Below are positions 35,542 to 43,900 of a stretch of 64,000 bases of DNA, piece after piece (position 1 is the first letter of the stretch; each line of letters begins with the position of its first letter). The position numbers were made by a program, and so were the translations under genes. Location of the stretch: NCBI RefSeq assembly GCF_010119975.1, contig NZ_CP048222.1, positions 1,633,501 to 1,697,500 on the forward strand, in the 5' to 3' direction. The notes beneath the pieces were generated by a model that saw nothing but the letters and a program-made list of their open reading frames with translations, made no database searches and had not been told where the DNA came from. Source of the DNA: Rhodocytophaga rosea (lineage in GTDB: Bacteria > Bacteroidota > Bacteroidia > Cytophagales > 172606-1).

Positions 35542-36522
35542 CTAATTATTCTCTGCTTCTTTCAGCATATTGCGCAGGGTATGCAGGTCCCGCTTCATGG
35601 CCGTAAGCACCTCTTCCTGGGCAATAGTTATTTGCCTGGCTCCTTTATCCGCCCCACCTAATGGGTACTCAAAGTGTATGGATAATGGCCCATGAATTTT
35701 ATATTGTTTTACCAGGCTGAACACTTTTTTATAATCGACCATTCCTTCGCCTAAGGGAACATAGGTATGAACCCATGTATCACCTTTTTTCTCCCAGTAA
35801 AAATCCTTAATAGCCATGCAGCGGATGTGGTTTTTAAGTATATCCATACCGTTTACCCATGACATACCTCCTTCAGCAGTGGCATGTTTGGGATCATATT
35901 GCACTCCCATGTACTGTGGGTCCAGGTCCTTTATAACCTCCCAGATATCCCACACTGACGAACCCAGATTGGTACCGGCGTGGTTTTGATAAGCACCCTG
36001 TATATTATATTTTTTATTGATGGCAGCCAGATCGCGGAGTTGTATCCGGTGCATTTCCAGGCTTTTAGCTACACCTATTTTTGGATCGAAAGATAGATAA
36101 GCGGTGCGGTAATGTTTAACTCCCAGGCTAGCTGCCATTTTTAAAATAGGTTCGGTAAGCGGATGGTTAGGGTCGATAATATCGGTAGCGATCATAGGCA
36201 CTTCCAGACCGGCTTTCCGGATAGCGGCAATAACCTGAGGCAGTTGTGCGACAGCATGTTCGGGTTCTATGTGTCCCCCTTTGCGTACCGTTAAATCTAT
36301 GCCATTGTAGCCCATAGCAGCTACGGCTTTGGCCAATTCAGGGACCTGCAAAAATTGTAGGTGCTTGGAAAAAACACAAATGGGATGATCAGATTTAGCT
36401 GCAGCCACTGGTTTTACGCTTTGTGCAAAACTTCCCGGAGACAAGAAGGCACCAGCCGTGGCCAGCGAGGTAGTTTTAATAAATTCGCGGCGAGAAGCAT
36501 GGATTTGAGAATATTCTGACAT
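35542..36522 (-). CDS. Exported TIM-barrel sugar isomerase/epimerase (AP endonuclease 2 superfamily)
   Basis: The 326-residue protein begins with a Tat-like signal (SRREFIKTTSLATAGAF). The barrel follows: 'AVAAMGYNGIDLTVRKGGHIEP', 'GAYQNHAGTNLGSSVWDIWEVI' and 'YMGVQYDPKHATAEGG', then 'VPLGEGMVDYKKVF' and 'HFEYPLGGA'. Metal ligands of the xylose-isomerase-like fold probably come from these E, H and D residues. It probably isomerises or epimerises a sugar or sugar acid. It lies between the enolase-superfamily gene and the polysaccharide deacetylase in the same direction. Confidence 0.88.
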   Translation of the reverse strand: MSEYSQIHASRREFIKTTSLATAGAFLSPGSFAQSVKPVAAAKSDHPICVFSKHLQFLQVPELAKAVAAMGYNGIDLTVRKGGHIEPEHAVAQLPQVIAAIRKAGLEVPMIATDIIDPNHPLTEPILKMAASLGVKHYRTAYLSFDPKIGVAKSLEMHRIQLRDLAAINKKYNIQGAYQNHAGTNLGSSVWDIWEVIKDLDPQYMGVQYDPKHATAEGGMSWVNGMDILKNHIRCMAIKDFYWEKKGDTWVHTYVPLGEGMVDYKKVFSLVKQYKIHGPLSIHFEYPLGGADKGARQITIAQEEVLTAMKRDLHTLRNMLKEAENN

Positions 36523-36614
36523 AATTTTAACCGGAAAGAAATTTACATGTAGAAGGTAGAAAAACTATAGCGATTATTTTACCATCTATCTATGCAATTT
36601 TAGCATAAAATGCC

Positions 36615-37934
36615 TTATGCTTCCAATAGCTCTATGGTCTCTGCATTGGGGAAGGCCTGGTATAAGATGTAGGTTCCTTTTTGATCCTGCTTTGTATCGA
36701 TTAGCTTCTCTTTATTGCCTTGTTTTACATTTACCTTCTTCCAGTCTGAAGAAACATACGTTTTTAAGGTTAAGGGAAGCTTATACATAGCCTTATCTAA
36801 GTTATGGGTGAGGTGAATAACTAGGTGGCCCTCTTTTTCTTCTGACTGTACCTTTGCATTGATTCTTTCCCGCATATATTTGGTTACATCTGCAAAAGTA
36901 GCTACCCATAGCTTATCCTCTTTCTGTTTAATGTATTGAAAATATTCCTCCAGCAACTCATGCGGTAACGCTTCCCAGCCAATCCCGTCTACGCCATGAA
37001 ACACCAACACCAGCCAGATATTCTCATGGCTGGCTAAGGTATCTACCCAGGATTTCATTAAAGGTAAAGATGTGCTGGTAAGGGCTCCTCTTTGCCATTG
37101 CACATATTCTTTCTTAGATGTACCTGGCTGTGTTTTACTACCCCGGTTGAGCTCTTCCAGAAATGGCTCCGGCATCCGGTTCCGTAAAGCAGGATACACT
37201 TTATGGGCATACTCCATCACACGTTCATTTTCAGTTCCATAAGGCCCTTCTGCAGAAAAAGTATACTGGGGTCCCAGTTGCGTTAGAATATCCTCTTTAC
37301 TCTTTTCAAGTTCATAAAGCATGTTTACTTCATCGAGTACAGCTAAGCGGGGATGAGTTACTGTATGGCTGGCAAACTCATGTCCCTGGGCAGCATAGGA
37401 TTTTATATCTTCCCAGCTCACTCCTTTGGCTTCATTTACTTCTGCTTTACTTTTGTCTCCCCGCTTGAATTCTCCACTTCTCACCTTCTTGTATAAATCT
37501 TCAATCACCTGATAGGCTTCTTCTATCTTTCCGGCATCATATAAGGAACCAGCTTGCGTATGGTACTCTATGGTTCCCTGGTATCCCAGAAAACCAGCGG
37601 CAGAAGTCCGCTCAAAAAAGTTTTCTTTGTTGGTGGGAATGGTTGCAGTCTCTTTGATAATTTCACCTACTGGCCGGCCAATAAACTTTCCTTGATACTG
37701 CGAGCCTGGGATCTGGCCGGTAATGATGAAAAAAGTAGCCGGTAACTTCAGCCGGTTCATAATAGGTAGGGCTTGCCGAAACTGGTTTATAGACCCATCA
37801 TCATACGTCAGGGAAATGGCTCCTGTTTTTCCATCCTGCCATGTAGTGATTTGAGTATCACCTACTATTTCCTCTTGATGGGCACAGGCACAAAGTAGGA
37901 ATACACTACTCAATAATAAAAATAGTTTTTTCAT
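36615..37934 (-). CDS. Polysaccharide deacetylase (NodB/CE4) lipoprotein
   Basis: The start at 37934 was chosen over the in-frame ATG at 38006 because it begins a lipoprotein signal (MKKLFLLLSSVFLLCAC). The 439-residue protein has the NodB motif 1 'SLTYDDGS' with the catalytic/metal Asp pair, and motif 2 'ASHTVTHPRL' (HxxxH) supplying the zinc ligands. A C-terminal beta-domain follows. It should deacetylate an N- or O-acetylated glycan on the cell surface. It is the most upstream gene of the 30-38 kb minus-strand block. Confidence 0.9.
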   Translation of the reverse strand: MKKLFLLLSSVFLLCACAHQEEIVGDTQITTWQDGKTGAISLTYDDGSINQFRQALPIMNRLKLPATFFIITGQIPGSQYQGKFIGRPVGEIIKETATIPTNKENFFERTSAAGFLGYQGTIEYHTQAGSLYDAGKIEEAYQVIEDLYKKVRSGEFKRGDKSKAEVNEAKGVSWEDIKSYAAQGHEFASHTVTHPRLAVLDEVNMLYELEKSKEDILTQLGPQYTFSAEGPYGTENERVMEYAHKVYPALRNRMPEPFLEELNRGSKTQPGTSKKEYVQWQRGALTSTSLPLMKSWVDTLASHENIWLVLVFHGVDGIGWEALPHELLEEYFQYIKQKEDKLWVATFADVTKYMRERINAKVQSEEKEGHLVIHLTHNLDKAMYKLPLTLKTYVSSDWKKVNVKQGNKEKLIDTKQDQKGTYILYQAFPNAETIELLEA

Positions 37935-38006
37935 CGTGCTCAATTTGTTACTGCAATTTGTAAGTTGAAAACTAAGATGGTAGACTAAGCTGAAAATTAC
38001 TATCAA

Positions 38007-38533
38007 ACGCCTGCTTTTTACTCTAATTCTTTCTCAATTGTAGTCAGTAAATACTCCATGAGAGTCTCTGAAATAATCCCGGAAAAATATGCCTGCCAGC
38101 TTGTTCTTCATAATATTGAACATGCTTCATTTGACCGGACATTAAGTTAAGCTCAGAAAGTTTACTTAGCTGACATGAAAAAAGAAAGACGACAATTTGA
38201 TAAGGAATCTAAATTAATATGGGTTCAAAAATGGTAAAAGCCAGATTAAGAAAAAAGTGGCTTTAATATTTGTTTCACTGCCGTGATGATGGTAATGGCT
38301 CATAAAGAGTAATCTGGAAAAGCATATAATACAGAAGATGAAATTAATGAGAAAGGTTATGAATAACAATAAGCAACAGTACATGCAAAATTCAAGTACA
38401 TTGGGTAACTGCCTCAGTAATTCCCTTATACTAATACTTTATTAGTTGCTTGTTATTAGGAGTGTATTGCAAATCAGTATTACAACTTAATGCTGTCTAT
38501 ACGCTAGCCGCCTATAGGAACTGGAGTAAAAAC
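38007..38533. other. Intergenic region with one decayed transposase-like fragment
   Basis: Apart from the short fragment at 38175-38237, nothing coding or structured was recognised. Confidence 0.5.
38175..38237 (+). pseudogene. Possible remnant of an IS3-type OrfA start
   Basis: A 20-codon frame (MKKERRQFDKESKLIWVQKW, then stop) resembles the first helix of IS3-family OrfA proteins ('KKxRRKFxxEFK'). No other element sequence is recognisable around it. This could be chance. Confidence 0.3.
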
Positions 38534-38562
38534 AAAAAGCCTTCCGGATTGAAAGGCTTTCA
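38530..38562 (-). terminator. Terminator after the 34-aa ORF
   Basis: AAAGCCTT (38536-38543) pairs with AAGGCTTT (38553-38560), extended with one mismatch. A T-rich run follows on the minus strand. Confidence 0.8.
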
Positions 38563-38583
38563 TACAAAAGATAAATAAAATTT

Positions 38584-38688
38584 TTAATTCAGACGTAATT
38601 CCTCTGCTACTACAAATGCTTCCGCTAAGTCGTTGGTAACAATGTAGATCACAATATTTGTTAAATAGTCATCATGTAGGTATTCCAT
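38584..38688 (-). CDS. Possible small protein (34 aa)
   Basis: ATG at 38688 opens a 34-codon frame (start MEYLHDDYLTNIVIYIV, end VVAEELRLN) whose stop lies about 22 bp before a good terminator on the same strand. The acidic amphipathic sequence with a short beta-prone core resembles no family I know. The terminator placement is the main support. Confidence 0.45.
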   Translation of the reverse strand: MEYLHDDYLTNIVIYIVTNDLAEAFVVAEELRLN

Positions 38689-38885
38689 AGGTTATGAACA
38701 GATAGGTTATATGCCGATTAATAATATTTGCCTGGGATAAGTAATTCGTAGAAATCTATCTGGTTGTAAATAAGGCAGAAATTTTTCTGAGTAAATCGCA
38801 AGTAATCAGCTGTTTAATTAAAATAATCCTGCCTGTATAAAGCTCCATCTTTCGTACAGGCAGGATCTGACTAATAGGATAATGG

Positions 38886-40157
38886 CTAATGCAGCAATGA
38901 ATAAATACCTAAATAAGCTAAAGCACCTGCAAAATACCCAATCAATGCTAAAAAGCTGATCCGTTTAACATACCACATAAAATCTATCTTTTCCATCCCC
39001 ATTACAGCTACCCCGGCGGCAGAACCAATAATGAGCACACTGCCACCAGTACCGGCACAGTAGGCCAGAAATTCCCATATCTTGTGATCCGTTGGAAAAT
39101 CGGTTAAATTATACATGCCCATGGTAGCGGCTACCAGAGGCACATTATCAATCACGGCTGAAGCCAGACCAATGGCAATGACAATAATATCAAGATTGCC
39201 AATGGTTTCACTCATCCAGGTGGCCAGGTTGCTCAACAAATGAGTGGCTTCCAGGGCTCCAATCGCAATCAGGATACCCAGAAAAAAAAGCACACTGGAA
39301 GTATCTATCTTGGAAAGGGCATGGGCCGGAGTATAAGGATGCTTTGCTTCTTCATCCTTATCGCTGTTTATCAGTTCAGATACAATCCATACTACGCCAA
39401 GGGCTAATAACATTCCCATATAGGGTGGTAAATGGGTGAGTGTTTTGAAGACAGGCACAAATATTAATCCTCCTATACCCACAAATAACATCAGCTTACT
39501 TTTTTCGTGTGTATCTGTTTCCTTCACAATTTCCTCTCCCAGCAAATTACCTTTCATCCGGAAAGAAAGAAACACCAGCGGAACAAGCAAACAAACTAAA
39601 CTGGGGATAATCAGATTTGAAATAATGGCCAGAGGTGTGATCTGGCCACCAATCCAGAGCATAGTAGTCGTTACATCTCCCAATGGTGACCAGGCACCTC
39701 CGGCGTTGGCAGCAATAATAACCATGCCTGCATAAAATTTCCGTTGTTCCTGGTCGCTCACCAGCTTTCTGAGCAGGGATACCATCACAATAGCAGTAGT
39801 CAGGTTATCCAAAATGGCTGATAAGAAGAAAGTAATAAAAGATAAAACCCATAATAATGTACGGCTGCTTCTGGTATTGATCCGGTCGGTAATCACACTG
39901 AATCCATCATGGGCATCTACTAACTCCACAATGGTCATGGCACCCAGTAAAAAGAATAAAATTTCTGCGACGGCACCTAAATGATGAGACAATTCGCCTA
40001 CAATTCCCAGGGCTTCGTGACTGGAAAATACGATATAGGCCGTCCAGCACAATACCCCGGTAATTAAAGCAGAGGCTGTTTTGTTGATTTTGATAGGATG
40101 TTCAAAGGCAATGGCCAGATAACCGATCACAAAAATTCCGATAATAAATCCGTACAT
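38886..40157 (-). CDS. nhaD: NhaD-type Na+/H+ antiporter
   Basis: The 423-residue protein has about twelve hydrophobic segments. The NhaD/ArsB-like permease signature is present: 'GAVAEILFFLLGAMTIVELVDAHDGFSVI', 'LDNLTTAIVMVSLLRKL', 'ANAGGAWSPLGDVTTTMLWI' and 'AVIDNVPLVAATMGMY'. The D-N-x-T and D-N-V-P segments form the ion-binding core. It should export Na+ (or Li+) in exchange for protons. It is monocistronic or follows a small membrane protein gene about 300 bp upstream. Confidence 0.92.
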   Translation of the reverse strand: MYGFIIGIFVIGYLAIAFEHPIKINKTASALITGVLCWTAYIVFSSHEALGIVGELSHHLGAVAEILFFLLGAMTIVELVDAHDGFSVITDRINTRSSRTLLWVLSFITFFLSAILDNLTTAIVMVSLLRKLVSDQEQRKFYAGMVIIAANAGGAWSPLGDVTTTMLWIGGQITPLAIISNLIIPSLVCLLVPLVFLSFRMKGNLLGEEIVKETDTHEKSKLMLFVGIGGLIFVPVFKTLTHLPPYMGMLLALGVVWIVSELINSDKDEEAKHPYTPAHALSKIDTSSVLFFLGILIAIGALEATHLLSNLATWMSETIGNLDIIVIAIGLASAVIDNVPLVAATMGMYNLTDFPTDHKIWEFLAYCAGTGGSVLIIGSAAGVAVMGMEKIDFMWYVKRISFLALIGYFAGALAYLGIYSLLH

Positions 40158-40453
40158 AATAAAAGGTTTAAATAGTTTATGGTTTAAGTGTGAAAAATGA
40201 AAAGATTGTTAATCCGTTTATTGGGCAATTTTATTTGTGGAGAAATACAATATGACAGGAGCAGCAATAAATATGGAAGAATAAGTACTGAAAATGATCC
40301 TTCTCACGAAGAGAAAATAAACTCCTCGTCTCCCTTATAACTACAATAACTTATATCCGGTGAATCATCGCATCAATTAAAAATTGATAAAATATGAATT
40401 CACCTGGATAGTACATGCTATCAAGGAATGTAAACAAAAATGTAACTGATTAC
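40158..40453. other. Intergenic region upstream of nhaD
   Basis: No ORF or strong hairpin was recognised; it probably contains the nhaD promoter. Confidence 0.4.
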
Positions 40454-40801
40454 CTAGGGGGCATTAATGGCTATGAGATGACAGAAGGTATTTGTAAAAT
40501 AGGAGTTGGTAAATGCAGGCGCTTGAAAGGTGTATACTGCAAAAAGCAATAACATGGAAAAAGCAAGGCCTAGAACAAACAGAAATTCCTGGGCAAAATT
40601 GAAATGTACGGCATGAACAATAGTCTTATCACTTGCAGGCAGTATCATCAACTGATCTGAGCTATCCATTGGCTGAGCACTAGGAAGACTGATTTGATAG
40701 GTAGAAGACGATACCTTTTGATCACTGGCAGGCTTACAGATGCCGAGCAGCACTATAAGAAAGAGCAGTGATAATGGTATGAAGGTTATCTTCCTTGACA
40801 T
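40454..40801 (-). CDS. Hypothetical membrane-anchored exported protein (115 aa)
   Basis: The 115-residue protein has an N-terminal signal (RKITFIPLSLLFLIVLLGIC, possibly a lipobox Cys), a Ser/Asp-rich middle and a second hydrophobic helix near 74-92 ('EFLFVLGLAFSMLLLFAVYTF'). No family was recognised. A good Bacteroidota promoter lies 35-64 bp upstream, which supports expression. It could be co-regulated with nhaD downstream. Confidence 0.6.
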   Translation of the reverse strand: MSRKITFIPLSLLFLIVLLGICKPASDQKVSSSTYQISLPSAQPMDSSDQLMILPASDKTIVHAVHFNFAQEFLFVLGLAFSMLLLFAVYTFQAPAFTNSYFTNTFCHLIAINAP

Positions 40802-40835
40802 AAAAGCCTGTAAAGCAATAAGTATAGGTTATTGA

Positions 40836-40865
40836 CAAAGGTAACAAAAAATAGAGGAACTCAAA
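40836..40865 (-). promoter_or_regulatory. Bacteroidota-type promoter for the 115-aa protein
   Basis: On the minus strand, TACCTTTG (plus 40836-40843) matches TAnnTTTG. TTTG (plus 40862-40865) stands 18 bp upstream. Confidence 0.6.
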
Positions 40866-41077
40866 AGGGCGAACGCACCAAAGCTGGTTTATGTATAGTC
40901 CTGCTTGCGCACAGGTGATCTTTTCAACAACAATTATATATTTGTATAATACTTGGCTGCTTATTAACAACCCAACAAGTATGCAAGCAAGTGACCCAGG
41001 CGCTTACGTATAGAGTGGTAAGTTACGGGCTTTTCTAAACTTGCAATTCATAATGACACAACTAATTCCCTAACCTC

Positions 41078-42651
41078 ATGAATCACTTCCTTGCCTATTT
41101 GCTCGTATTATTGTTAGCCTGGATTCAAGGTAAGATTGATTCTATCAGCAATCCACAAGCAGGCGGAAAGGTGGTCGTTGACCTGGCCACTGAAATACAA
41201 ACGATACATAGCTTTGGAGCATCGGATTGCTGGTCAGCGAAATTTATTGGGAAATGGGAAGAGGAAGCGAAAAAAATCAAATTGCTGACCTATTATTCAG
41301 TCTTGATACTTTACCTAATGGCCAGCCTAAAGGCATAGGCTTATCTTTGTGGCGGGTAAATATTGGTGCAGGCAGTTTCGAACAAGGCGATGCCAGTAAT
41401 ATCCGTGATGAATGGCGGCGGGAAGAATGTTTCCAGAATGCACAAGGGCAATATGACTGGTCGAAGCAGGCAGGTGGCCAATGGTTCCTGAAAGCAGCCC
41501 GCCAAAGGGGCGTATCCTACACGCTGGGTTTTTCCAATTCTCCGCCAGTTCATATGACCATGAATGGCAAAGCTTATTCGCCAGGTGGAAGTTCGCTGAA
41601 TTTGAAACCCGGAAAACTCACTGACTTTGCCCACTTTCTCACGGAAGTATCTGCTCATTTTGAATTTGATTACCTGAGCCCCATTAACGAACCCCAATGG
41701 GACTGGGCCGCCGGAAAAGACGGAAAAGCTACCCAGGAGGGCTCGCCGGCACGAACCAGCGATCTGGTAAACGTTGCCAAAGCTTTATCAGATAAATTAT
41801 CAGCTTCCGGAAGTAAAACAAAAATTACTATGGGTGAAGCAGGCCAGTTGGATTTCCTTTACGAAAAAGCAGAAACCGGACGAGGCAATCAGCTGGCAGA
41901 ACTATTCTCTGCCAACGGAAATTCTATTAAAAATCTGCCGAATGTAGAACCTGTAATGGTTTATCATAGCTATTTTACTACCTGTGATGATACCAAACTT
42001 ATTACTATGCGGCAGAAAGCAGTGCAGGCAGCTAAAATGATAGGAAATTCGGTTTTGTGGCAGAGTGAGTTTGGTGTGTTGGGCGATATTTGCGGGAAAT
42101 ATAACGGCTATCCCAGAAATACAGGTATCGATTATGGATTATATGTGGCCAAAATAATTCACCATGATTTAACAGTAGCTAATGTTACTTCCTGGCAGTG
42201 GTGGCTCGCCATTAATCCCTATAATTACAGTGATGGACTTGTTTACATCAATAGCCCGGACGGGCAATACAAAGACCATAACCAGGCACGTCTTTCAGGG
42301 CAGGTAGTAGATTCTAAACAGCTATGGGCCTTTGGAAATTTTGCCCGGTTCATCCGCCCAGGCATGAAACGCATAAACATTCAGTTACCTGATAATCCAG
42401 GACTCGTGCAGCAGGCTGGTAAATATATGCTATCAGCTTATAAAGATGAAAAGGCTAATAAAGTAGTGATAGTGGGCATCAATATGTCTGGCCAGAACAT
42501 TAGTTTAGACCTGGCTGGAGTTAAGGTCAAAGGCAATCTGTTTACTACCTATATCACAGACCAGGAAAAAAATCTGGCTAAGGGAATGGCTCCCGGCAAT
42601 AAGATTCTGCTAGGACCAAAATCTGTTACTACGCTGGAAGGTTCCTATTAA
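41078..42651 (+). CDS. GH30-family glycoside hydrolase (endo-beta-1,6-galactanase-like), interrupted by a -1 frameshift
   Basis: Two overlapping frames together encode one exported enzyme of about 524 residues. The first (from 41078) has a signal peptide (MNHFLAYLLVLLLAWIQG) and 'TIHSFGASDCWSAKFIGKW'. The second continues with 'QIADLLFSLDTLPNGQPKGIGLSLWRVNIGAGS'. The catalytic acid/base is the Glu in 'SPINEPQWDW' and the nucleophile is the Glu in 'LWQSEFGVLGD'; both are intact. The frames join at an A7 run (41270-41276): the codons read GCG AAA AAA ATC, and stepping back one base restores 'KKNQIADLL'. This may be a disabling deletion, a sequencing error or productive slippage. Everything else looks functional. 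Confidence 0.85.
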
Positions 42652-43900
42652 TTGCATTCAATAAATAATTTAGCTTGTTAGCCTTCTTTGATACTTAACT
42701 ATATTGCACTGCTTGTGGTAGTTTTGATTCATAGTAATGTTCTTTTTTCCTCATAATTAACCTCTATATCATCCTATAATGGCGTACTAACTGCTTTTTC
42801 TACCAATATATGCACAGGTCCATTCAATGAGCGGTGCATATAATACCAGTTGAAGTGAACCTGGTATACTTATTTTCTGCGCTCTTCTCAAAGAATAAAA
42901 TAATATTAGACTTATTTAATTTGTGCAACCTGGCTACCTCATGTCATCCTATTGTAAGTCTGTTTTTAGATTGCTAAATAATATATACTGGTTAAAAAAT
43001 AATTACTGTAAACTTAATTGTGTTCCCAGAAAAATTACCGTAATTGGCTAATAAAGTTGCAGTTACAGAGATAGTTATACCAGTAAAAATTAATTAAATC
43101 TATTCCTCTCAAATACAAGAAGCCTTTAGAGCTACAAGTTTGGAAGTACTTCCTGTTTCTGAGTTTCAACTGATCTGAAATACTGGTAGGGTAACTTATA
43201 ATTAGCGCCCAATACCTTGAGAGTATAGCTGCTAAAATAGTACTTAACTACTATTGCCCTGGGGAAAAAGAAGATTTATTTTGCTTCAGATTTAAGCAGC
43301 CTTCTAGATCTCGGTAAGGGCAATTGCCTGGACATGGGCTAACCAGCAATGAATTGAATAATTGCTGGCTGCTGCTATCAGAATATCCATATAATCTCAC
43401 CCTAAAACACATGTTAATGTACAAGCCTATGATACGTGACAAACTCTGAAATGGAATATTGCTGCTGAGCCTGCTCCACTTTTTACTGGCCAGCCCTCAA
43501 AGAGAGCCAGAGCGGCTTTATTATAGTTTTTAGCTTACCTAGCTGAAAGAAGGCATACTGGCCTGCACTTGCTCCACGATAAAATGCATGTGAGCAACCG
43601 GAGCCGTACAAACAACCGGCCCTAGCAACTTTTTTAAAAGGTTGACAAAAAACCCTCCAAACTACCCGATTTTTACCAAGACCAAGAAAAACCCATAAGT
43701 CTTCCTATAACTTATTTTGACAAATAGCTTTGCCCTATTCCAAAGCTTAATGTCTTTAATAACATGTATTAATGATTTGAGTAGCCAGCTATAAACCTAG
43801 TTTGCTCTACTCGGTTATGCCCTTCTGTGCCAAGAACTACCATTGGCTTATACTGTCATTATAGCAACACCTACAATCATTTCTTAAACAAACCACAAAA
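42652..43900. other. 1.25-kb intergenic region, no supported gene
   Basis: AT-rich DNA upstream of the T9SS repeat gene. Only scattered short ORFs occur (for example 43251-43442, minus). No RNA gene or mobile element could be supported. Parts of 43450-43700 are more GC-rich and might be decayed coding sequence. Confidence 0.45.

Noticed and set aside
43251-43442. 63-codon minus-strand ORF
   Set aside because: Cys/Ser-rich random-like composition in an AT-rich gap, with no supporting signals.
43590-43660. GGAGCCGTAC-like stretch considered as a group II intron domain V
   Set aside because: The required 34-nt hairpin with AGC and the downstream domain VI are absent, and no reverse transcriptase gene is present.
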